A stretch of DNA of 64,000 nucleotides from Pseudomonas psychrophila HA-4 (GTDB lineage: Bacteria > Pseudomonadota > Gammaproteobacteria > Pseudomonadales > Pseudomonadaceae), in the NCBI RefSeq assembly GCF_000282975.1, contig NZ_ALJC01000075.1:62001-126000 (forward strand), written 5' to 3'. A program made the position numbers and the translations under genes. The notes below the pieces were generated by a model. It did no database searches. It had not been told where the DNA came from and worked only from the letters and a program-made list of their open reading frames with translations. Of this stretch, positions 8,038 through 16,529 are shown piece by piece (position 1 is the stretch's first letter; each line of letters begins with the position of its first letter).

Positions 8038-8952
8038 CTATAGACTATCTGGGTCGCCAAAAAACATCTGAATCCGCGACCGCAACCAACGCTCCCCTGG
8101 ATCGTTGTCCTGTGCCCCTCGCCAGGCCATGTGTAATTCAAAGGCCTGAGTATCCAGTGGAGGATCTTCTGCCCGTACGCCACCCGCTGCCGTCAGGGCT
8201 TCAGCGGTGTAGTCAGGGACGGTGGCGATAATGTCGGTGCCAGCCAGCAGTGTGCTGAGGCCATTGAACTGTGGGACGGCCAGCACTACGTGGCGTTTGC
8301 GGCCCATTTTTTCCAGTTCGGTATCGATAAAGCCGCTTAAGTCACCGGCGAATGAGACCAGTGCATGCGGTCGCTCGCAGAAGTCATCCAAGCTCAGTGC
8401 GCCAGGCATGGAGTCTGCCCGCAAGAGCTTGGATTTGCTGCGTCGCAGCACTTTGCGCTTGGCGTTGGCGGGCAGGTCGTTGGTGTAGCTGACGCCGACC
8501 GATATCTCGCCCGACGCCAAAAGCGGTGGCATTAGGATGTAGTTGACCCGACGAACCACCAGGACGATGCCTGGCGCCTCTGCCCGTAAGCGTTTGAGCA
8601 GCAGTGGCAGCAGCGCAAACTCAACGTCATCAGATAGTCCAATGCGAAACACTGAAGTGCTGGTGGCGGGGTTGAACTCTGATGCACGGCTGACGGCGGT
8701 AGAGATAGAGTCCAGCGCCGGTGACAGTAAGGCGAAGATTTCAATCGCCCGCGCTGTCGGTTCCATGCTGCGCCCTGTGCGGACGAATAAAGGATCATCG
8801 AACAGATTTCGCAGGCGCGACAACGCAGCACTGATCGCCGGCTGCCCCAGAAAAAGCTTCTCGGCTGCACGGGTCACACTGCGTTCATGCATCAGGGTTT
8901 CGAAGACGATCAGCAAGTTCAGATCGACGCGACGTAAGTCGTTACGGTTCAT
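8038..8952 (-). CDS. LysR family transcriptional regulator
   Basis: A 304-residue LysR protein. The winged helix-turn-helix is at residues 8-68 (LRRVDLNLLIVFETLMHERSVTRAAEKLFLGQPAISAALSRLRNLFDDPLFVR), and residues about 92-300 form the periplasmic-binding-like effector domain. The opening 'DLNLL-VFE-L--ERSVTRAAE' is that of the NodD/NahR-like branch. It is divergent from the oxidoreductase at 9241 with a 288-bp gap, the usual layout for control of the neighbour. Confidence 0.92.
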   Translation of the reverse strand: MNRNDLRRVDLNLLIVFETLMHERSVTRAAEKLFLGQPAISAALSRLRNLFDDPLFVRTGRSMEPTARAIEIFALLSPALDSISTAVSRASEFNPATSTSVFRIGLSDDVEFALLPLLLKRLRAEAPGIVLVVRRVNYILMPPLLASGEISVGVSYTNDLPANAKRKVLRRSKSKLLRADSMPGALSLDDFCERPHALVSFAGDLSGFIDTELEKMGRKRHVVLAVPQFNGLSTLLAGTDIIATVPDYTAEALTAAGGVRAEDPPLDTQAFELHMAWRGAQDNDPGERWLRSRIQMFFGDPDSL

Positions 8953-9240
8953 CTGGCGGTTTCACTGGAGGGTCAACGGGGATTCAGGAAATGGATCTTA
9001 CTGGCAAAGGTGATAAATCGTCACTCGGTAGATTGGTTTTCTCGGTTTGATGCTGGAGATATCGCCTTGTAAAAACGCGTATTTCCCCCTTTTTATCAGC
9101 GCAAATAGCACTTTTTTGTGGCGAGAAAATGTCTGTGGATCAATGACAGGCATGTCGACTATTAATGCTGTCTGTTAGTCTTGCGCACAAAGCCCGGATA
9201 AAGTCCCGTGGTATTAGCGATTAATAAGGCGAGGTTTGCG
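8953..9240. promoter_or_regulatory. Divergent promoter region, LysR / MDR oxidoreductase
   Basis: A 288-bp AT-richer gap that must carry both promoters. No single operator stands out, and no small gene is seen. Confidence 0.4.
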
Positions 9241-10263
9241 ATGTCGCGCACGATCCGTTTCCACAAGTTTGGCTCAGCTGAGGTGCTCAAGTGCGAAGAG
9301 CACGAAGCCGCTGCGCCTGCGCCTGGTGAAGTGCAGGTGCGTGTCGAGGCTATCGGCATAAGCTGGTATGACGTGCTCTGGCGGCAGAATCTGGCCCCAA
9401 GCCCTGCGCGTTTGCCGGCGGGCATCGGCCATGAAATGGCGGGGATTGTCACCGCTGTCGGTGCGGGGGTTGATGATTTGTCGGTAGGCGACAAAGTGGC
9501 GAGCTTTCCGGCTCAAAGTGCCAACGACTACCCCGTGTATGGCGAAGTAATTGTGATGCCACGCTCAGCCCTTACGCGCTATCCGGACATTTTGACCCCG
9601 GTTCAGGCCAGCACTCATTACACACCAGTGCTGATCGCGTATTTCGCGTATGTCGATCTGGCGCGAGTTAAGCCTGGGCAAACGGTGCTTATTACCGATG
9701 CCAGCCACTGTGCCGGTCCCTCGTTTGTGCAGTTGGGCAAGGCCTTGGGCGTCAAGGTGATTGCTGCCACCAAAGAAAGTGAAGAGCGTGATTGTCTGTT
9801 GAACTTGGGTGCCGACCACGTGATCGTGACCGAAGAGCAAGACTTGTTGATGCAAATTAATAAGATCACCGATAACCGAGGTGTAGACGCGGTTTTTGAT
9901 GGTCTTGGCGGCCCTCAAATGTCGGTGTTGGGCGATGTGCTAGCCCCCCGTGGCAGCCTAGTGTTGTATGGCCTGCAAGGTGGTAATCAGACTCGACTGC
10001 CAGCCTATGCATGCTTTCAGAAGAACATTCAGTTTTTTGTTCACTGCATCGGTAACTTCACCGGCAAGCCAGAGTTGGGCATTGTCCAGGACGTAGAGGC
10101 TATTCAGCGCGCTTTGCGTGAGATCAACCAGTTGACTGCCGACCGTGTGTTGCTGCCTCTGGAAGTGAAAGTGTTCCCGTTTGAAGAGTTTGTTGAAGCC
10201 CATCGTTTTATGGACGATTGTCCATGCCGCGGGCGAGTCGCGTTGCAATTGACTCCGGCTTGA
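9241..10263 (+). CDS. Zinc-independent MDR family oxidoreductase (quinone reductase-like)
   Basis: A 340-residue medium-chain dehydrogenase/reductase. The N-terminal GroES-like part carries ISWYDVLWRQ and GIGHEMAGIVTAVGAGVDDLSVGDKVASF, and the Rossmann domain carries VKPGQTVLITDASHCAGPSFVQLGKALGVKVIAATK. The structural and catalytic zinc-binding cysteines of alcohol dehydrogenases are not present, so an NADPH:quinone reductase or enoyl reductase-like role is more likely. The start at 9241 is preceded by GCGAGG; an 11-codon extension to 9208 is less likely. Probably controlled by the divergent LysR protein. Confidence 0.88.
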   Translation: MSRTIRFHKFGSAEVLKCEEHEAAAPAPGEVQVRVEAIGISWYDVLWRQNLAPSPARLPAGIGHEMAGIVTAVGAGVDDLSVGDKVASFPAQSANDYPVYGEVIVMPRSALTRYPDILTPVQASTHYTPVLIAYFAYVDLARVKPGQTVLITDASHCAGPSFVQLGKALGVKVIAATKESEERDCLLNLGADHVIVTEEQDLLMQINKITDNRGVDAVFDGLGGPQMSVLGDVLAPRGSLVLYGLQGGNQTRLPAYACFQKNIQFFVHCIGNFTGKPELGIVQDVEAIQRALREINQLTADRVLLPLEVKVFPFEEFVEAHRFMDDCPCRGRVALQLTPA

Positions 10264-10306
10264 CGCTTGGTGAAGCCTGCACAATCCACACTCTAATGAT
10301 GATGCC

Positions 10307-10339
10307 GCCCTTGAATGACTGATTCAGGGGCTTTTTTTT
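10307..10339 (+). terminator. Rho-independent terminator after the MDR gene
   Basis: GCCCTTGAAT-gactg-ATTCAGGGGC forms a 10-bp stem with one mismatch, followed by eight T residues. Confidence 0.85.
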
Positions 10340-10586
10340 GCGCGTAATTAAACGTTTTTACTCGATTTTGTGTATCCCAGTTTGGATCAATGTTTTTTTC
10401 AATCGTTTTAACAGATTTGTTCAGATGCTCTCTGGTCGCGGAAATATTCTTTTGAGTGTGTTTTCATGTAGGTCTATTCCTGTGCATATGTGAGTCCTGT
10501 CTGTTATGAACTGAAGCTGTAAGGTAAGTGTGGGCGTGTTCCATAGGGCTGCTGATAATACAGCTCTCTAATTGGAGGGATAGCCC
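10340..10586. promoter_or_regulatory. AT-rich upstream region of the 479-residue gene
   Basis: The 250 bp before the gene at 10587 are visibly richer in A and T than the flanks and hold no gene. They must carry its promoter, but no single pair of -35/-10 boxes is convincing. The ribosome site GGAGGG is at about 10575-10580. Confidence 0.4.
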
Positions 10587-12026
10587 ATGAGTAATTATCA
10601 TGAACAAGCCATGCGTTTTGTTTATCAACAAGTTCTGCACCGGTTATTGGGTTTCTTTAGTCGCTCTGAACGCATTGCCTTGCAGCTACTTATTCAACGT
10701 TTGTTAGTCGCAGCGGGAGGCGTTGAGCGTATTGGTCGTTATCGGGTGATGGTGGTGCATGAAGGCGGCAAAGAATGCGCCTATATGTTGGCTTTTCTGC
10801 GGGCCGCTCAACTCAGTATCGCGGGCCGCACGCCTGAGACATTTATGCTCCGTATTGCCGTATTGCGCCAACCTCGAGTGACCGCCAAGTTGATGGATCG
10901 AATACAGGCGCAATGCAGTGAATTGTTTATGTATGACGACCCGCGCGTAGAGTTAGTGCTCGTGGATGAGGCCCAAATAAGTCATCTAGACAAGCATAGG
11001 CCCACTGGTTTAGAGCGACTGCAACCCGTTATGGAACGCACGCAAGTGCTGATGTCAGGGCACCTCACACAAGGTGATGCTCGTGCGACGTTTTTTTATA
11101 CCGATCTTTTGTCCCGCGCCAAACTCTATCGCCGTGCCTGCGAATGGGGCGGGGAGGTGGACGCTTTAATCGATCGACGGCCACCCAAGCACCTGGGTGA
11201 ATACATGGCGTGGATTCAACGGGTCGCACAACAACAAGGGCATGTGTTGAATGATCAGCACTTGCAAGGTTTTGCGGGGGCCGTGAAATTATGTTCAAAA
11301 CTGGATGACGAGTATAAACATTTGTTGTGCCTGTCTGCGCCAGTAAGGCTCACCGCAGCAGAGGCCGATAATAAAGTGAATGTGATCAATGTATTCGATT
11401 GTCTCTCCTGCGAGATAGATATTTTGCGTTCTCAGGTGCTGATGTTTATTGAGGGTGTAGGGGATATAAAAGTGCTGGATATTGAAGAGCCGCAAGCTGC
11501 TGTCGTGTTATTGACAGCGCACTTGCAAGGTTTGCGGGGTATCTATCAGCAGGGGCTTGAGTACCGTGTGGGGGTGGAAGAGTACTTGCGTCGCGTGGCC
11601 ATCGAAAATCAAACCAACGAGCGTTATAAAGGCCAGTTAATAAAACAGATGGGGGTCACCTTCAATACGCCTAAGCGCATAGAGAAACTGCGCATGACTG
11701 TGACGCAATACCTCAGTGAGTTACACGGGGTTAACGACGAACATTTGGGGTGCTTTATGTATTCACCGTTTGTCGAGCAAGCGCGCGGACTCAAGGCTTT
11801 TCTAGAGCATTGCTACCCCGAAAAACTACAATCGCTGGATGAACTTCGCCAGATTTTGATGAACCCTAACGCGACATCAACCCCTGACGCCCTTTGGCTC
11901 GAATCTGTGAGCGGGCTGCCTTTTTCATCGCTTCGCGTGTTGTTCAACATGCAAAAGATAGATTTTACGTCCGGCGATTCCTTGATTGGCACCCTGTGGG
12001 TTCATGACCCCAACAATCAAACGTGA
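10587..12026 (+). CDS. Hypothetical protein, 479 residues, unknown family
   Basis: I do not recognise this protein. It begins MSNYHEQAMRFVYQQVLHRLLGFFSRSERIALQLL, is predicted soluble (no signal peptide or strong membrane helix), and is mixed alpha/beta. One hydrophobic strand-helix pair sits at about 50-75 (RYRVMVVHEGGKECAYMLAFLRAAQ). Two cysteines lie close together in NVFDCLSCEIDILRSQVLMF. A good GGAGGG ribosome site precedes it. It is a single-gene unit, bounded upstream by a terminator and AT-rich DNA and downstream by a strong hairpin. Its codons are richer in A/T than those of the following FAN1 gene, suggesting horizontal origin. No function is proposed. Confidence 0.85.
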   Translation: MSNYHEQAMRFVYQQVLHRLLGFFSRSERIALQLLIQRLLVAAGGVERIGRYRVMVVHEGGKECAYMLAFLRAAQLSIAGRTPETFMLRIAVLRQPRVTAKLMDRIQAQCSELFMYDDPRVELVLVDEAQISHLDKHRPTGLERLQPVMERTQVLMSGHLTQGDARATFFYTDLLSRAKLYRRACEWGGEVDALIDRRPPKHLGEYMAWIQRVAQQQGHVLNDQHLQGFAGAVKLCSKLDDEYKHLLCLSAPVRLTAAEADNKVNVINVFDCLSCEIDILRSQVLMFIEGVGDIKVLDIEEPQAAVVLLTAHLQGLRGIYQQGLEYRVGVEEYLRRVAIENQTNERYKGQLIKQMGVTFNTPKRIEKLRMTVTQYLSELHGVNDEHLGCFMYSPFVEQARGLKAFLEHCYPEKLQSLDELRQILMNPNATSTPDALWLESVSGLPFSSLRVLFNMQKIDFTSGDSLIGTLWVHDPNNQT

Positions 12027-12041
12027 ATTATTTTCTCCAGT

Positions 12042-12068
12042 GCCCGTCAGCCAGCCCGGCTGACGGGC
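12042..12068 (+). terminator. Strong hairpin after the 479-residue gene
   Basis: GCCCGTCAGCC-agccc-GGCTGACGGGC is a perfect 11-bp stem with a 5-nt loop, 16 nt after the stop codon. No T tract follows, so it may end the transcript only partly or protect its 3' end. Confidence 0.65.
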
Positions 12069-12171
12069 GGAGTGAAAGGAAACCGCTCATCCAATAGGAT
12101 TTGCCACATCGGTGGGCTAACTGCTATCTGTATGCATAACCAGTAACCAAAACCAGTGGTTTGTTCTGCCT

Positions 12172-13821
12172 GTGATTTCTGATCCCCTTGAAGACCCGCT
12201 TTACTACCTTAAAAACTTTCAGCACGTGCTCGACTGGGTCGCCGCGCGGTACGCGGACGTCTTGAACCCTGACGAGCAACAGTTCGTTACGGGTTTCGGA
12301 CAGTTGCCTGGCGCCTCTCAAGCCTTGTGGGTCCGCATGGCTATGCGCAAAGGGGCGCATTTTCGGGCCAGTAAGCTGAACTACCCTGAAATCGGCGATA
12401 CGCGATCTGCTGCGACAGCCCTTTTGACCCATGGGTGGGTGTGTGATCGCGCGCCTTTGGCGCTGGTTGAGGTATTTGATGTGTTGACCAAGCCTGAGAT
12501 TCTTGGCCGTTTTGGTCCGCACCTCGCCCAGCCCAAGGGTAAAAAGAGCGAATGGCTTGATGAATTGACCGCTGAGTTCACTCAGCCGCAAAGCATGGCC
12601 GAATGGCATCCGGCGTTAGATGAACACCTTTATACCCTCAACCATCGTGCGCTGTGCGATCGCCTACGGCTGATGTTTTTTGGCAACCTGAGCCAGGGTT
12701 GGTCGGATCTGGTCTTGGCCGATCTAGGGTTGTTTAACTATGAAAAGGTTGATTTCAGCCCTGAATCGCGTGCCTTGCGCTCTCGGCCCGACATTGACGG
12801 CTACCTGCATCTTTATGCCTGCCGCGAACAGTTTGAAGCGGGCGGTGATACGGACGAGGTGCTGGCGCAAATTCTCGACTACCACACCGACAATCGCTGG
12901 CTGCAAAGGCGTCGCGCACGCTTGTTGTTCCAGTTGGGGCAGTATCACGAACGAGCAGGGGCGTTGGCTCTGGCGTTGCAGGTTTACCGGCACAGTGGCT
13001 ACGCCGAAGCGCGACTGCGCATCGTTCGGGTGCTTGAACTGCTGGGCGAGTACGCGCAGGCCTTAGCCCTCACTGAACCCTGCGAAGACGCGCCTTTCAG
13101 CGATGCCGAAGAGCAGCAACTGCTGCGGGTGCTCCCTCGGCTGCGGCGTAAACTGGGGCTGGCGGCACTTGCGCGTCCCAAGGTTGTGCCGATCGAGCGT
13201 TTGGACTTGAGCCTTGAGCGCAATGAAGCGCTCTCAGTTGAGTTCAAAGTGGTGAGCCACCTCCAAGCCCCCGAAGCGCCGGTGTATTACGTAGAAAACA
13301 CCCTGATAAACGGTTTATTCGGCCTGCTGTGCTGGCCTGCCATTTTTGCGCCTTTACCGGGAGCGTTTTTCCATCCTTACCAAAGCGGACCGGCCGACTT
13401 GCTGGACCAAGATTTTTACCCCAGGCGGGCGGCTTTGTTCGACGCCTGTCTGGCGCAGTTGGATAGCGGCGATTACCTAGACACCATCCGCACTACTTAT
13501 GCCGCCAAATTTGGCGTGCAATCACCTTTTGTGGCGTGGGATTACGTGAGCGGGAGCCTGCTTGAAGACGCTTTGTTGTGCCTACCGCCTGAACACCTGA
13601 AGGTCTGGTTCCGACGTTTACTGCAGGACATAAAAACCAACCGCGCAGGTATGCCTGACCTGATTCAGTTTTGGCCCGCGCAAAAAACCTACCGAATGAT
13701 TGAAGTCAAAGGACCTGGCGACCGCCTGCAAGATAACCAACTGCGCTGGCTGGCTCTGTGCGAGCAGCACAAAATGCCGGTGACGGTGTGTTATGTGCAA
13801 TGGCAGGAACCCGGCGCTTGA
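12172..13821 (+). CDS. FAN1-type structure-specific nuclease with VRR-NUC domain
   Basis: A 549-residue protein matching the bacterial FAN1 family (the P. aeruginosa homologue has a known structure). FAN1 cuts 5'-flap DNA and helps in interstrand crosslink repair. The N-terminal DNA-binding part (MISDPLEDPLYYLKNFQHVLDW...) leads through a helical TPR-like region (about 200-300) to the C-terminal VRR-NUC nuclease. There the PD-(D/E)XK residues are D496 (GMPDLIQFW), E511 and K513 (MIEVKGPGD), with the same spacing as in the P. aeruginosa enzyme. The start is GTG 12172. It overlaps the downstream helicase gene (TTGA), so the two are co-translated and likely work together. Confidence 0.92.
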   Translation: MISDPLEDPLYYLKNFQHVLDWVAARYADVLNPDEQQFVTGFGQLPGASQALWVRMAMRKGAHFRASKLNYPEIGDTRSAATALLTHGWVCDRAPLALVEVFDVLTKPEILGRFGPHLAQPKGKKSEWLDELTAEFTQPQSMAEWHPALDEHLYTLNHRALCDRLRLMFFGNLSQGWSDLVLADLGLFNYEKVDFSPESRALRSRPDIDGYLHLYACREQFEAGGDTDEVLAQILDYHTDNRWLQRRRARLLFQLGQYHERAGALALALQVYRHSGYAEARLRIVRVLELLGEYAQALALTEPCEDAPFSDAEEQQLLRVLPRLRRKLGLAALARPKVVPIERLDLSLERNEALSVEFKVVSHLQAPEAPVYYVENTLINGLFGLLCWPAIFAPLPGAFFHPYQSGPADLLDQDFYPRRAALFDACLAQLDSGDYLDTIRTTYAAKFGVQSPFVAWDYVSGSLLEDALLCLPPEHLKVWFRRLLQDIKTNRAGMPDLIQFWPAQKTYRMIEVKGPGDRLQDNQLRWLALCEQHKMPVTVCYVQWQEPGA

Positions 13822-16070
13822 ACTATCGCGTAGCAGTGCGTGCCTTGTGCGAATTCACGGCCAAGGTCGGCGATCTTGACCTGCGATTTACCCCGTCGCC
13901 CACCGCACAGCAAGGCATCGCCGGGCACCGCACCGTGGCCTCGCGGCGCAGCGCGGGCTATCAGGCCGAAGTGAGTCTGGAAGGGCAGTACCAAAGTCTT
14001 AGCGTACGCGGGCGGGCAGACGGATATGACCCGCAGGGCAATGTGCTCGAAGAGGTCAAAACCTATCGCGGCGACTTTGCTTCCATCCCCGGCAACCATC
14101 GCCAATTGCACTGGGCTCAGGCTCGAATTTATGGCTGGCTGCTGTGCCAGAGCCTCAAATTGCCCGAGGTCCATCTGGCGCTGGTGTACTTCGATATCGT
14201 CAGCGAGAAGGAAACCCGGGTTCAAGAACGTTGGAGCGCGGGGGACCTAGAACAGTTCTTTAATCAGCAATGCGCGCTGTTTTTGAGCTGGGCAGAACAA
14301 GAAATGCGCCATCGTCAGGCCCGTGATGATACGGCGCAGCACTTGGCATTTCCCCATGCGCAGTTTCGTACCGGGCAGCGTGCCTTGGCCGAGGCGGTCT
14401 ATAAAACCGCCAGCGGTGGTCGTTGTCTGATGGCGCAAGCGCCCACCGGAATTGGTAAAACCATCGGAACCTTGTTTCCCTTGATCAAGGCCATGCCCAA
14501 GCAGCAACTCGACAAGTTGGTGTTTCTGACTGCCAAGACCCCCGGTCGCAAGTTGGCCCTAGATGCAGTGCAGGTCCTTTTCCCTGCAGAGGCTGACGTT
14601 CCCCTGCGGGTGTTGGAGCTGATTGCGCGGGACAAGGCTTGTGAATACCCGGAGAACGCCTGCAATGGCGATGCCTGCCCATTGGCCAAGGGCTTCTATG
14701 ATCGCTTGCCTGCTGCACGTGCAGCGGCAGTTGAGCAATCACCGCTGGACCAGCAAACACTGCGCAACATAGCCTTGGCGCATCAGGTGTGCCCGTATTA
14801 CCTGGGGCAGGAAATGGCCCGGTGGGCTGATTTGGTGATCGCCGACTACAACTACTACTTCGACTTCACGGCTTTACTCTATGGTTTGGGCCAAGCCAAC
14901 CAGTGGCGGGTCGCTACGCTGGTGGACGAAGCGCACAATTTGGTAGAGCGGGCGCGGCAGATGTACAGCGCCAGCCTTGATCAGCAAACCCTCAATAACG
15001 TACGCCAAAACGCCCCGGTGCCACTCGATAAATCGTTCAAGCGCCTGAATCGGGAATGGAATGCCCTGCACAAGGACCAAGTCGGGCCTTACCAAGTGCA
15101 CCCGCAACTCCCGGCTAAATGGCTGAACGCGTTGTCAGGCTGCATCACCGCCATCGGTGACTACCTCAACGATCACCCACAAGGTCTTGCGGGCAACCTG
15201 CAAGCGTTCTACTTCGAAGCTCTGCAATTCAATCGGGTTGCAGAGCTGTTTGATTCACACTTCTTATTCGACGTCAGCGTGCGCGATGCTGGCAAAAAGC
15301 GACTGTCACAGCTCAATTTGCGCAACATTGTGCCAGCCGGGTTTATCGGCCCGCGACTGGCTAGCGCACAAAGTAATGTGCTGTTTTCGGCCACGCTCAG
15401 CCCGCGGACGTATTACAGCAATCTGTTGGGGCTGCCGACCGACACGGTATGGATTGACGTCGAGTCGCCGTTTAGCGCCGAGCAACTGACGGTGCGGGTG
15501 GTCAACCAGATTTCGACCCGCTATGTGCACCGCCAAGCCTCGTTGGCGCCGATTGTAGAGTTGATCGCTCACCAATTTGAACAGCGCCCCGGCAACTATC
15601 TGGCGTTTTTCAGCAGTTTTGACTACTTGCAGCAAATTGCTGAATTACTTGCCGAGCGCTTTCCGCATGTGCCGCAGTGGTTGCAATCGCGGCGCATGGA
15701 TGAAGCGGCGCGTCAGGGCTTTCTCGATCAATTCACCTTGTCGAGCCAAGGTGTTGGTTTTGCGGTGCTGGGCGGTGCTTTTGGCGAAGGGATTGATTTG
15801 CCCGGTGCACGGTTGATTGGCGCGTTTGTCGCCACCTTAGGTTTGGCGCAACTGAACCCGGTAAACGAGCAGATCAAACAGCGTATGACCGGATTATTTG
15901 GCGCCGGATATGACTACACCTATCTGTATCCAGGGGTCCAAAAGGTAGTTCAGGCCGCTGGGCGAGTGATTCGAACTCAGAGCGACCAGGGGACTTTGTT
16001 CTTGATCGACGACCGCTTTGCCGAGCCCAAGGTGCAGCAGTTGCTGCCAAGTTGGTGGCAATTGGGCTGA
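13818..16070 (+). CDS. XPD/DinG-type Fe-S DNA helicase with N-terminal RecB/Cas4-like nuclease signature
   Basis: A 750-residue ATP-dependent superfamily 2 helicase. Walker A is at 206-215 (AQAPTGIGKT), four Fe-S cluster cysteines are at 275, 282, 287 and 325, and the DEAH box is at 370-373. Helicase motifs V and VI lie near the C-terminus (GVGFAVLGGAFGEGIDLPG and QAAGRVIRT). Ahead of the helicase, residues 64-110 show GRADGY (D68), EEVK (E79, K81) and QARIY (Q101, Y105). This is the D...ExK...QxxxY order of RecB/Cas4 nucleases. The start at TTG 13818 has AGGA 9 nt upstream and shares TTGA with the FAN1 stop; ATG 13800 is the alternative. Probable partner of FAN1 in DNA repair. Confidence 0.9.
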   Translation: MNYRVAVRALCEFTAKVGDLDLRFTPSPTAQQGIAGHRTVASRRSAGYQAEVSLEGQYQSLSVRGRADGYDPQGNVLEEVKTYRGDFASIPGNHRQLHWAQARIYGWLLCQSLKLPEVHLALVYFDIVSEKETRVQERWSAGDLEQFFNQQCALFLSWAEQEMRHRQARDDTAQHLAFPHAQFRTGQRALAEAVYKTASGGRCLMAQAPTGIGKTIGTLFPLIKAMPKQQLDKLVFLTAKTPGRKLALDAVQVLFPAEADVPLRVLELIARDKACEYPENACNGDACPLAKGFYDRLPAARAAAVEQSPLDQQTLRNIALAHQVCPYYLGQEMARWADLVIADYNYYFDFTALLYGLGQANQWRVATLVDEAHNLVERARQMYSASLDQQTLNNVRQNAPVPLDKSFKRLNREWNALHKDQVGPYQVHPQLPAKWLNALSGCITAIGDYLNDHPQGLAGNLQAFYFEALQFNRVAELFDSHFLFDVSVRDAGKKRLSQLNLRNIVPAGFIGPRLASAQSNVLFSATLSPRTYYSNLLGLPTDTVWIDVESPFSAEQLTVRVVNQISTRYVHRQASLAPIVELIAHQFEQRPGNYLAFFSSFDYLQQIAELLAERFPHVPQWLQSRRMDEAARQGFLDQFTLSSQGVGFAVLGGAFGEGIDLPGARLIGAFVATLGLAQLNPVNEQIKQRMTGLFGAGYDYTYLYPGVQKVVQAAGRVIRTQSDQGTLFLIDDRFAEPKVQQLLPSWWQLG

Positions 16071-16124
16071 TTAGGTGGCGTGTGGCACACTGCCCAGCCT
16101 GTCCAGTTAATCGAGTTCACTACT

Positions 16125-16514
16125 ATGAGCATCAAACGTTTCGGAACCGGTGCTGTGGGCGCTGGTGGTCAACCCTTGCCATTCGCCCGTGCTGTCGAGG
16201 CCGATGGCTGGTTGCACGTGTCGGGGCAGGTGGCCATGGAAAACGGCGAAATCATCAACGGCGGGATTGTTGAGCAAACCCACAAAACCATGCAGAACCT
16301 GATCGCCATCCTCGAAGAAGCGGGTTATGGCCTGGAAGACGTAGTGCGCGCTGGTGTGTGGTTGCAAGACCCGCGCGACTTCTGGAGCTTCAATAAGGTC
16401 TTTGCTTCGTACTTCAAGAGTGAGCATGCGCCAGCTCGCGCCTGTGTGCAGGCCATGATGATGGTCGACTGCAAAGTCGAGATCGACTGTATTGCCTACA
16501 AAGCCAAGGCCTGA
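16125..16514 (+). CDS. RidA family protein (enamine/imine deaminase)
   Basis: A 129-residue protein starting MSIKRFGTGAVGAGGQPLPFARAVEADGWLHVSGQVA, with the RidA-like core and the C-terminal RACVQAMMMVDCKVEIDCIAYKAKA containing the conserved Arg of the active site. RidA proteins hydrolyse reactive enamine/imine intermediates released by PLP enzymes. It sits 15 nt before a PLP-dependent amino acid deaminase, so it likely clears the intermediates that enzyme makes. A 15-codon upstream extension is not favoured. Confidence 0.92.
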   Translation: MSIKRFGTGAVGAGGQPLPFARAVEADGWLHVSGQVAMENGEIINGGIVEQTHKTMQNLIAILEEAGYGLEDVVRAGVWLQDPRDFWSFNKVFASYFKSEHAPARACVQAMMMVDCKVEIDCIAYKAKA

Positions 16515-16529
16515 CCACGAGGTAAGCCA

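Noticed and set aside
13758..13817. N-terminal extension of the helicase gene upstream of 13818
   Set aside because: It overlaps the VRR-NUC catalytic end of FAN1, and the family's usual start corresponds to codon 13818 with an AGGA site.
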